Under the pieces are notes generated by a model, which made no database searches, was not told the DNA's origin, and was given only the letters and a program-made list of their open reading frames with translations. Position numbers and translations under genes: made by a program. From an uncultured Pseudomonadales bacterium (GTDB taxonomy: Bacteria > Pseudomonadota > Gammaproteobacteria > Pseudomonadales > Azotimanducaceae): a stretch of 41,206 nt of DNA. Within the stretch, counting starts at the first letter, position 1. The number at the start of each line of letters is the position of its first letter. Positions 17,990-24,641 of the stretch are shown in pieces. The DNA is taken from assembly GCA_938036875.1 (NCBI GenBank), contig CALHVX010000152.1, forward strand, positions 1-41,206. The letters run 5' to 3'.

Positions 17990-18775
17990 ATGGACAGCAT
18001 CACTGCGGATACAGAAACACAGCTCAAGCCACGCAAAATGAGCCGGTGGCAAGCCTTTGGCATACACTTGGCGATTAGCAGCCTGATCTTTTTGGTGCTG
18101 GCCTATCTAGTACTAAACCACTGGTATCCAGACTTTTTCTTTGACACCGACGGTGGCTGGGAAGGGATGCGCATTATCGTGGCTGTAGATCTGATTCTTG
18201 GCCCCTGCCTAACGCTGATCGTTTTCAAAGCTGGCAAACCCGGCATGCGTAATGACCTGATCATGATAGGCGTCTTTCAAGCGGTGTGTCTGGCTGCAGG
18301 TGTTTACGTCGTCCACAACGAACGCCCCATTGCCCTGGTCTATGTAGACGGCCAGTTCAACAGTATGACCACAAGCAGCTACAGTGACGCTAATGTGGCA
18401 CTACCCGATCTGTCTAGTTTCTCCGGATCTTCACCAAAGCGTCTGCAAGTCTTAATACCTGAACAGGCTGGTGAAGAAGTTGATCTAAGACGTAAGATGA
18501 TGGAACAAGAGCACTTCATGAATCTTGCAACAGAACACTACCAAGATTTTGATCCAAACCAACCTAGCTTTATCGAAGCGGCGTTTGATCAAGACAACCT
18601 CCTGGATCGCGACCAAGAAGCCAACGAAATACCGCGTTTTTTAGAAGAACATGGGGGCACCCTAGACGACTATCGGTTCTACCCTTTAAACACTAGGTAT
18701 ACCTATCTATTTTTGGGGTTTCGCAAAGACAACAACAAACTCGCCGGACTGCTTAAGACACCAGGGCCTCTTTAA
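17990..18775 (+). CDS. TfpX/TfpZ family type IV pilin accessory protein
   Basis: The 261-residue protein opens with a short polar segment, then KMSRWQAFGIHLAISSLIF and three to four membrane helices up to about residue 105. These include DFFFDTDGGWEGMRIIVAVDLILGPCLTLIVF, a pattern typical of TfpX/TfpZ and FimB-type accessory proteins. The rest is a soluble domain, presumably periplasmic. In Pseudomonas aeruginosa these proteins are encoded next to pilA and are needed for proper display of their partner pilin, partly by affecting pilin stability or disulfide formation. It follows nadC by 20 bp and converges on the glycan ligase gene, with 2 bp between the two stop codons. Confidence 0.82.
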   Translation: MDSITADTETQLKPRKMSRWQAFGIHLAISSLIFLVLAYLVLNHWYPDFFFDTDGGWEGMRIIVAVDLILGPCLTLIVFKAGKPGMRNDLIMIGVFQAVCLAAGVYVVHNERPIALVYVDGQFNSMTTSSYSDANVALPDLSSFSGSSPKRLQVLIPEQAGEEVDLRRKMMEQEHFMNLATEHYQDFDPNQPSFIEAAFDQDNLLDRDQEANEIPRFLEEHGGTLDDYRFYPLNTRYTYLFLGFRKDNNKLAGLLKTPGPL

Positions 18776-18777
18776 AC

Positions 18778-20736
18778 CTAGCGCCCCGAGCGTTGCTCCA
18801 TAAACCAAATCGGGTTGTGGCGTGCTTTAGGCCGCGCCATGATCCTCTCTCGAGTCGTTCGCAGCTGAGCAAAAAATGCTTTGTCATCCACAGCCAAAGC
18901 CCGACGCCCAAGCTCGGTAAGCAGTTGTTGCGCCTGCTCGGGATTGTTCTGCGAGATATGGTCCAACCAAGGAAAGGCGTATTGGCGCAACAGCGCATAG
19001 GCTTGCCCAGGCTCACCCACCAGATCGTAGTAATTAACCAATGCAAAGATCGCCGGGACATGGGTGGGATTGATCGCCAAAGCATGCTTTAGCAAGGCTT
19101 CTGGCGTTTCTTTTGTTTCGAGCCGCCGTTGCAAAAGATGGTCGGCAAAGTGCACATAGGCATCCGGATTCCAGGGGTCCTTTTGCAAAGCACGCCGAAA
19201 GCTCGATAGGGTTTGCTCTTGTAGATAATTGGAACCTGGCTCTTTGCTGAGTTGGGCCTGCAACAACAAGGCCTGACCCAATACTGGCAAACCCCTATCC
19301 CCATTTAAACGCTCACTCAGGCGTGCAAAACGCAGTTGGTCCGCAGGCGTTTTTCGGTACTGCTCCGTTAAGCCAAAACCTGGCTGCCCGGAGAACACGT
19401 TTAAGTTGGCCACATCCAAAGCTAGGTAACCCACCGCCACTATTCCAAGCACCAGGCCAAACAACCAACCAAAAAAACCACGCTTGTCGTCTGTGCTGGG
19501 CGGACGTGGGCGCCGGTGCGAAAGAGACCACGCAGCAACCACACCAGCCAACGCTGCAAGGGCCGGGGTGTAGAGCACAAAATTGACCATACTGTGCGCA
19601 AACAAAGCCGCCAGCGCCCAAAAGCCACCTAAGGTCTGCAACTCGCCAACCGTTGTTCGCGGATGCAACGACCTGAAGCAGCGATAGCCAACCCCTAGAG
19701 CCAACAGCAACAAAGGTACGGCCAACCAAATGCCACCCTCTAAAGCCAACTGCACAAAATCGTTGTGGACATAAAGCCCCGCAGTCGATTGATCCGCCAA
19801 GCTTCGATAGATGGGGTAAAGCACTGAAAAGGTAAAGATACCGCTACCCCACCAGCCTTGTGCTTGCCATGCCTGCCACGCAGAGCCCAACATTTCTGCA
19901 CGCTGGTTCTGCACCACAGCACCCTCGCCGCTATCAGCCATGGCTACCAGCAATTCTGGCGAGCGCAGATAAAACAGCGCAAATCCCGCAGCAACGCTAA
20001 GCGCTACCCAAACCACCGGCCACAAGGACACGCGGCGGATGAGCGCCAGCACAAACCAACCAACCACCACGGCAACAACCAAGGCTTGAACCGCTCGAGA
20101 TGCCGTTGCAAACAATGCGGTAGCACAAACCAAGGTGAAAACCGCCACAAACGGCAGCAACCAGGACCAACGCGGGCCATACCAACAGTGCACCAACAAC
20201 CAATGGGTCACGGGGATCCATACCAAATAGATCAGCGCACCCAGATTGCCTGGATCCGCCAACGGATCGTAGGCGCGTTGCGCGTCGAGCAAAAAGCGAC
20301 CAAAAGCAATCGCCGCAATCAAGGTCACCAAGCCGACTACTGTCAGCCACAGCCAAGATTGGCGAGCGATGGCGCTGGCCGCAAAAAACCAAAGGGGTAG
20401 CAATGCAATAATCCAACTCGGTGCGTTGCTCGAGTCGGGACTGATAGAAAAAATCAGCTGCACCAATAACAGGGCAACCAACGCATACAGAGCTAACAGA
20501 GCAGCAAAAGGGGTAGCCGCCATTCTCGCTACCAACAGCGTCGATCCAGCCGCTGCAGCAGCAGCTAGAGTGCAAAGCACACAGACAAGCAGAAAGACTA
20601 GGTTGTATCCCACGCCATAGAAAAAACAGGCGGCGGTAAAGGCCAATGCCAGCAGGGCGATGGCGAGCACATCACGCCAAGCGGCAGACGGCACCTGGGC
20701 TACATCAGTTTGGACGCTATTTTGGCTAGGCGACAA
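18778..20736 (-). CDS. PglL/Wzy_C family O-oligosaccharyltransferase or O-antigen ligase
   Basis: The 652-residue protein has about 11 membrane helices up to residue 440 and then a soluble helical region with TPR-like repeats (about 490-600, with LQKDPWNPDAYVHFADHL and LAINPTHVPAIFALVNYYDL). A large loop carries RAEMLGSAWQAWQAQGWWGSGIF and HNDFVQLALEGG, with H324 in the position conserved in Wzy_C ligases. Such enzymes move a lipid-linked glycan onto a protein such as pilin (PglL, TfpO) or onto lipid A core (WaaL). The pilin genes and a TfpX/TfpZ-like gene nearby favour pilin. The frame allows only TTG at 20736 or internal GTG codons, so the exact start is unsure. It lies downstream of the tRNA-Thr gene. 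Confidence 0.82.
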   Translation of the reverse strand: MSPSQNSVQTDVAQVPSAAWRDVLAIALLALAFTAACFFYGVGYNLVFLLVCVLCTLAAAAAAGSTLLVARMAATPFAALLALYALVALLLVQLIFSISPDSSNAPSWIIALLPLWFFAASAIARQSWLWLTVVGLVTLIAAIAFGRFLLDAQRAYDPLADPGNLGALIYLVWIPVTHWLLVHCWYGPRWSWLLPFVAVFTLVCATALFATASRAVQALVVAVVVGWFVLALIRRVSLWPVVWVALSVAAGFALFYLRSPELLVAMADSGEGAVVQNQRAEMLGSAWQAWQAQGWWGSGIFTFSVLYPIYRSLADQSTAGLYVHNDFVQLALEGGIWLAVPLLLLALGVGYRCFRSLHPRTTVGELQTLGGFWALAALFAHSMVNFVLYTPALAALAGVVAAWSLSHRRPRPPSTDDKRGFFGWLFGLVLGIVAVGYLALDVANLNVFSGQPGFGLTEQYRKTPADQLRFARLSERLNGDRGLPVLGQALLLQAQLSKEPGSNYLQEQTLSSFRRALQKDPWNPDAYVHFADHLLQRRLETKETPEALLKHALAINPTHVPAIFALVNYYDLVGEPGQAYALLRQYAFPWLDHISQNNPEQAQQLLTELGRRALAVDDKAFFAQLRTTRERIMARPKARHNPIWFMEQRSGR

Positions 20737-20827
20737 GGCGGCTTCTCAGATGCGATTAAACGATTCAATCAAACTATTAATGAGGGTTCAAAAGCGAAAA
20801 CGCCGACGCTGCAACAAAATCGAAAAA

Positions 20828-20903
20828 TGGTGCCGAGACGGAGACTCGAACTCCGGACCTACTATTTACGAAACAGTTGCTCTACCAACTGAGCTATCAC
20901 GGC
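20828..20903 (-). tRNA. tRNA-Thr, anticodon CGT, CCA encoded
   Basis: Read on the minus strand the 76 bases fold as a cloverleaf: acceptor GCCGTGA/TCTCGGC, D arm GCTC-AGTTGGTA-GAGC, anticodon arm ACTGT-TTCGTAA-ATAGT with anticodon CGT at 20870-20868, and T arm CGGAG-TTCGAGT-CTCCG, followed by A73 and an encoded CCA (20830-20828). The anticodon reads ACG. There is one mismatch, T5-T68, in the acceptor stem. A short T run follows the CCA. A tRNA-Thr gene beside pilA is also present in Pseudomonas aeruginosa, where it marks the border of the exchangeable pilin region. Confidence 0.95.
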
Positions 20904-20908
20904 ACTGG

Positions 20909-20925
20909 CCGCGTAATTTACGCGG
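20909..20925. repeat. Perfect 8-bp inverted repeat just upstream of tRNA-Thr
   Basis: CCGCGTAA (20909-20916) and TTACGCGG (20918-20925) are separated by one base. The repeat ends 5 bp before the tRNA 5' end on the minus strand. There is no T run, so it is not a standard terminator. It could be an operator overlapping the tRNA promoter or a processing signal. Confidence 0.7.
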
Positions 20926-20960
20926 TTTCGACTCCAGTTAAAAGCGGGTTTACCGACCCA

Positions 20961-20979
20961 GGCCTGATCACCTCAGGCC
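20961..20979 (-). terminator. Hairpin after the second pilin gene, possible weak terminator
   Basis: GGCCTGA (20961-20967) pairs perfectly with TCAGGCC (20973-20979) around a 5-base loop, about 30 bp past the stop codon of the second pilin gene. No T run follows on the minus strand, so strong intrinsic termination is doubtful, and transcripts may run on into the tRNA. Confidence 0.45.
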
Positions 20980-21008
20980 AAGTAGCAAAGAGCAAGATAG
21001 GCCCTAGG

Positions 21009-21419
21009 CTAGCAGCGATCTTTCTCGGGAAATTCGATGCATACGACCAATCCTGTGGGGCTGGTAGCGGTGACCTCATAGAGAGCCGTAGCATCCGCGC
21101 TGTCGGCAATCACATATTCGTTATCGTCTCTAGGATTCCAGTCAATCGCAGCGGTAATGGCCGCCTTATCTGCAAGGTTAACGGCGTAGGCACCGGTGCG
21201 GAGCCGGAAATCCTCTTGGAACAACTCCATTGTGGACATGCTGGCCGTTAGGGTTGCCTCCTCAGAGGTTTGGATATAATCGTTGTAGGCTGGCAATGCA
21301 ACCGCACCCAAAATGCCAATAATCGCGACCGCAACCAACATCTCCATGAGCGAGAAGCCCGCTGTAGCAAGGCTGGGGATCGCTCTACGCTGCCGAGCTA
21401 TTTTAAAAACCTTCATCAT
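21009..21419 (-). CDS. Second type IV pilin (PilE/PilA-like)
   Basis: The 136-residue preprotein has a 21-residue basic leader ending in Gly, then FSLMEMLVAVAIIGILGAVALPAYNDYI. This is the class III signal cut by PilD between G21 and F22, with Glu at mature position 5. The mature protein is short (115 residues) but ends in a C-terminal disulfide loop, C-IEFPEKDR-C, as major and PilE-type minor pilins do. The long leader is more typical of minor pilins. A strong AGGAG ribosome site precedes tandem ATG codons (21419 and 21416). It follows pilA on the same strand beyond a terminator and about 310 bp, so it probably has its own promoter. No sigma-54 site was found for it. Confidence 0.88.
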   Translation of the reverse strand: MMKVFKIARQRRAIPSLATAGFSLMEMLVAVAIIGILGAVALPAYNDYIQTSEEATLTASMSTMELFQEDFRLRTGAYAVNLADKAAITAAIDWNPRDDNEYVIADSADATALYEVTATSPTGLVVCIEFPEKDRC

Positions 21420-21732
21420 CTATCTCCTAACTGGCTAGAGGTATCAGTGGTCGTACCTTAAAGTAGTACCGGAAGTTTTACCCTGTTTCGGTCCCTATTT
21501 GGAGAGACTTGGGTCATGGTTCGAACCCATTTTTGTCGATCTAAACCCCTTCTGCAGCAAAACGTAAGTTAGGTTGCTTTGGGTCTTGAAGACCTGAGTG
21601 TAATATCCATTTGGTGTCCTGGCGAAAAACGCACGCCGTCAACAACCATCAAGAACAAAGGTAACCACTGAACGCTGTACTTAAACCAAAAAAGGCCCCT
21701 CGAGAGGGGCCTTTCTCAGATACTAGCTTGGC
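21420..21732. other. Intergenic gap between pilA and the second pilin gene
   Basis: This 313-bp gap contains the pilA terminator at its right end and the ribosome site of the second pilin gene at its left end. A 10-bp palindrome, GGTTCGAACC, lies at 21518-21527. No convincing sigma-70 or sigma-54 promoter or small gene is visible. Confidence 0.5.
21688..21714 (-). terminator. pilA rho-independent terminator
   Basis: GGCCCCT (21694-21700) pairs with AGGGGCC (21705-21711) around a 4-base loop, with flanking A/T pairs extending the stem. On the minus strand it is followed by a run of at least six T. It ends the pilA transcript about 20 bp after the stop codon. Confidence 0.93.
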
Positions 21733-22224
21733 TTAGTTACAAGCTGGGTCTAGTTCTGGGCTCCAGCAAACCAGTACTACCTGGTTAGATTGGCCTCTGA
21801 ACTGGCCGTATGCTGGGCGAGTAACGGTTACGATCAAGTCAGCAGAAAGGATCGCACCTTGCTGTGCCAAACCAACCGCACCAGTAACCACGCTTTCAGC
21901 CGTGTCGAAAGGGTCGCCGCCTTCAGGAGCGGTTGCGTTGCCAGTTTCGTTGTTCAGCAGGTCTACCCACTCTTGAGCAGAGTCGTAGTCGTCACTGATA
22001 TCGGCACGTGGCTCAACCTGCATTGCTAGGTCAGTACGAACGCGCTGGTACTCACTACGAACGAAGCGGATAGCTTGCTCAAAGTGCGTGTTCATTTTTG
22101 CAGTGTTGGTCGTTTCGATGTAGTCCTGGTAGGCGGGCAATGCCACAGCTGCCAAGATACCGATGATGGCTACTACGATCATCAATTCGATGAGGGTAAA
22201 ACCTTTTTGGATTGCTTTGTTCAT
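21733..22224 (-). CDS. pilA: Major type IV pilin PilA
   Basis: This is the main subunit of the type IV pilus fibre. From the ATG at 22224 the preprotein has an 8-residue leader, MNKAIQKG, cut by PilD before [28 protein letters not shown], with the essential Glu at mature position 5. The mature protein is about 155 residues and ends with a C-terminal disulfide loop between the two cysteines of [10 protein letters not shown]. The frame is open five codons further upstream, but GGAG 9 bases before 22224 and the short leader support this start. Expression is probably RpoN-dependent, from a near-perfect sigma-54 promoter about 105 bp upstream, as for pilA of Pseudomonas. A strong terminator follows. 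There is no C-terminal serine of the TfpO-target type. Confidence 0.94.
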   Translation of the reverse strand: MNKAIQKGFTLIELMIVVAIIGILAAVALPAYQDYIETTNTAKMNTHFEQAIRFVRSEYQRVRTDLAMQVEPRADISDDYDSAQEWVDLLNNETGNATAPEGGDPFDTAESVVTGAVGLAQQGAILSADLIVTVTRPAYGQFRGQSNQVVLVCWSPELDPACN

Positions 22225-22340
22225 TTGTTGAATCTCCAATTAACAGTGTTGAAATCTTGGCGAGCCGGATCCGATAGGCTGGCAATGCGTTTGCATCTAG
22301 CCAGGTACCGAGTCTGCGCCTCGAAACTCACTAAAGTAAA

Positions 22341-22357
22341 AGCAAGCGCCGTGCCAA
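22341..22357 (-). promoter_or_regulatory. Sigma-54 (RpoN) promoter of pilA
   Basis: On the minus strand 22357-22341 reads TTGGCACGGCGCTTGCT, which matches the consensus YTGGCACGNNNNTTGCW at every fixed base, with the -24 GG and -12 GC correctly spaced. The expected transcript start is near 22330, about 105 bp before the pilA ATG. Sigma-54 promoters need an enhancer-binding activator; for pilA this is normally PilR, whose gene is not in this window. Confidence 0.93.
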
Positions 22358-22525
22358 CTGACAATAATCGCTCACCTTTTGCTTCGATCCAGCCATCTTG
22401 TTTGAACTAAAGTGGCTCAATATCCTTGAAAATCAACCAGTTAGATAGGTTCCCCCTGAAACATCTACTGCGTCCGCTGCGTCCCTTACCAGCGACCGAC
22501 CAATTTTCGGTGCATAGCTTAACAC

Positions 22526-22725
22526 GTCACTAGGTGACCAAAACCGTCACCCGCACAGTTTAGTTTGCGACATCAGCCACAAATACAGGTGACACAATGG
22601 GGCGCCACATTCGTCTAGCAAAGCAGTCATTACCCTTAACCGACCACTATTCGCCAATATCGCACCCATGGGCAGGTAGTAGTAGAAGCTTCAAACTGTG
22701 ATTGCTGTATCGACACTTCGGTGAC
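22526..22725. promoter_or_regulatory. Cluster of GTGAC/GTCAC motifs, possible activator sites
   Basis: GTCAC at 22526 and GTGAC at 22534 form an inverted repeat with a 3-base centre; further copies are GTCAC at 22546, GTGAC at 22589 and GTGAC at 22721. They lie about 170-380 bp upstream of the pilA sigma-54 promoter, where enhancer sites for an activator are expected. Two copies contain TGTC on the pilA strand, which resembles the core of PilR sites in Pseudomonas. Function is inferred. Confidence 0.4.
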
Positions 22726-22867
22726 ACGTGATTAGACTGCCTGCGTGAAGCTGGCATAAGGTAGCCCTCGGGCAATCTTAGCCCCAGAACGCGAGGATAA
22801 AGAGGCAATCGCTAGCAAGCCGCCTCTACCCCGTACAAAAAAACGGACAAGGATTGTAGTAGCCCAT

Positions 22868-24586
22868 ATGGCTTCCGAACCCATACCACTGAGCGGTCTA
22901 GCCAGACGCTTAGTCGAAGAGAGCTTAATAGAAGCAGACGTTGCCTCCCGCGCTACTGACGATGCGCGCAAGCAAGGGCAACCTTATGTCTCCTACTTAG
23001 TGCGCAACAACCTCGCCAGCGCTCGGGCCATTGCGGTCAGCGCAGCGCAAGAGTTTGGCGTGCCGCTAATGGATCTCAACGCATTTGACCTGGACTCGGT
23101 GCCCAAAGATTTGGTTTCCGACAAACTGATCCGCCAGCACAACGCGCTACCTTTGGTACGTCGTGGTGTCCGTCTGTTTGTCGCCGTATCCGATCCAACC
23201 AACATCCAAGCGCTGGACGAGATCAAGTTTCAAACCGGCATCACCACCGAACCTATATTAGTAGAGGAAGACAAGCTCGCCATCATCATCGAGCAATTCC
23301 TCAATGCTTCCGAAGACGACGGTCTCGGCGGGCTAGATAGCGATGAGCTTGAAGATCTCGACCTCGAGAACATGGAAAAGGTTGAGGAAGAAGACGAAGC
23401 AACCGCCGCTGATGAAACACCCATCGTTCGTTTCGTGAACAAAATGCTGCTGGATGCCATCAAGTCCGGAGCATCGGATATTCACTTCGAGCCTTACGAA
23501 AAAAGTTATCGCGTACGCTTCCGTACTGACGGCATCCTGCACGAAGTATCCAAGCCACCGCAAAATCTTTCGACACGTTTAGCGGCTCGCCTAAAGGTCA
23601 TGTCGGAGATGGATATCTCTGAACGACGCATGCCTCAAGATGGCCGGATCAAAATGAAGCTGTCGAAGACCCGTGCTATCGACTTCCGGGTCAACACCTT
23701 GCCAACCCTGTGGGGCGAAAAGGTAGTGCTACGTATTCTTGACCCCTCAAGCGCCAAGATGGGCATTGAGATGCTCGGCTTCGAAGAAGACCAGCGCAAA
23801 CTCTTTATGGATGCCTTGGTTCGCCCACAAGGTATGGTTTTGGTGACCGGCCCAACCGGCTCCGGTAAAACCGTATCGCTGTACACGGGCCTTAACATCT
23901 TGAACACCCAAGAACGCAACATCGCAACCGCTGAGGACCCAGTGGAGATTAACTTGGAAGGTATTAACCAAGTTAACGTAAACCACAAAGTGGGTTTGGA
24001 CTTCTCCTCGGCGCTGCGCTCTTTCCTACGTCAGGATCCCGATATCGTGATGGTAGGTGAGATTCGTGACATCGAAACCGCCGAGATCGCAATCAAAGCG
24101 GCGCAGACAGGACACATGGTCCTTTCAACCCTGCACACCAACTCGGCTGCGGAAACCCTCACCCGTTTGCGCAACATGGGTGTACCGGCATTTAACTTGG
24201 CAACTTCGGTTTCTCTTATCATTGCCCAGCGTCTCGCAAGACGACTCTGCACGGTCTGCAAGAAGCAACTAGACGTGCCAAAGGACCTGTTACTGGCAGA
24301 AGGCTTTACAGAAGAAGATATAAAAGGTGGTCTTGAACTCTACGAACCCAATACTGAAGGTTGCGATAAGTGCTCAGGCGGTTATAAAGGGCGTGTGGGA
24401 ATCTATGAAGTAGTTAAAATTACTGATGAGCTTGCCCGTATTATCATGGAAGAAGGCAATAGTATCGAACTGTCAGATCAAGCTCGCGTACATGGCTTCA
24501 ACGACTTGCGTCGATCTGGCCTTGAAAAGGTCATGCAAGGGTTAACCAGTTTGGCTGAAGCCAACCGGGTAACCACAGGGCACTAA
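22868..24586 (+). CDS. pilB: Type IV pilus assembly ATPase PilB
   Basis: PilB is the cytoplasmic hexameric ATPase that powers pilus extension. The 572-residue protein has an N-terminal MshEN-type domain (about 10-140), an acidic linker (150-180), and the secretion ATPase core with Walker A GPTGSGKT (328-335), acidic Asp box, Walker B region DIVMVGEIRD (392-401) and His box (HMVLSTLHT). A zinc tetracysteine is formed by C461, C464, C499 and C502. The ATG at 22868 fits the family opening (PLSGLARRLV), although the ribosome site lies 14 bases upstream, further than usual. It begins the pilB-pilC-pilD run, divergent from pilA. Confidence 0.98.
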   Translation: MASEPIPLSGLARRLVEESLIEADVASRATDDARKQGQPYVSYLVRNNLASARAIAVSAAQEFGVPLMDLNAFDLDSVPKDLVSDKLIRQHNALPLVRRGVRLFVAVSDPTNIQALDEIKFQTGITTEPILVEEDKLAIIIEQFLNASEDDGLGGLDSDELEDLDLENMEKVEEEDEATAADETPIVRFVNKMLLDAIKSGASDIHFEPYEKSYRVRFRTDGILHEVSKPPQNLSTRLAARLKVMSEMDISERRMPQDGRIKMKLSKTRAIDFRVNTLPTLWGEKVVLRILDPSSAKMGIEMLGFEEDQRKLFMDALVRPQGMVLVTGPTGSGKTVSLYTGLNILNTQERNIATAEDPVEINLEGINQVNVNHKVGLDFSSALRSFLRQDPDIVMVGEIRDIETAEIAIKAAQTGHMVLSTLHTNSAAETLTRLRNMGVPAFNLATSVSLIIAQRLARRLCTVCKKQLDVPKDLLLAEGFTEEDIKGGLELYEPNTEGCDKCSGGYKGRVGIYEVVKITDELARIIMEEGNSIELSDQARVHGFNDLRRSGLEKVMQGLTSLAEANRVTTGH

Positions 24587-24601
24587 TGCAATTCATGTCG
24601 G

Positions 24602-24619
24602 GCTGAGCCAACGCTCAGC
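24602..24619 (+). repeat. Intercistronic hairpin between pilB and pilC
   Basis: GCTGAGC (24602-24608) pairs perfectly with GCTCAGC (24613-24619) around a 4-base loop. It lies in the 55-bp gap between pilB and pilC and has no T run, so it may affect mRNA stability or the PilB:PilC ratio more than it terminates transcription. Confidence 0.55.
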
Positions 24620-24641
24620 GCGCAGAAACTAGAGAGTACAG

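Larger units (their letters stand above)
22225..22867. other. Divergent pilA-pilB control region
   Basis: This 643-bp gene-free stretch holds the pilA leader, its sigma-54 promoter (22341-22357), a cluster of GTGAC motifs (22526-22725), and the pilB leader with an imperfectly placed ribosome site (AAGGA at 22849-22853) and a 6-bp hairpin (22801-22827). I see no small gene with a good ribosome site in it. Confidence 0.7.

Noticed and set aside
21510-21535. T-arm-like GGTTCGAACC palindrome suggesting a tRNA remnant
   Set aside because: No matching D arm, anticodon arm or acceptor stem surrounds it on either strand, so a chance palindrome is more likely.
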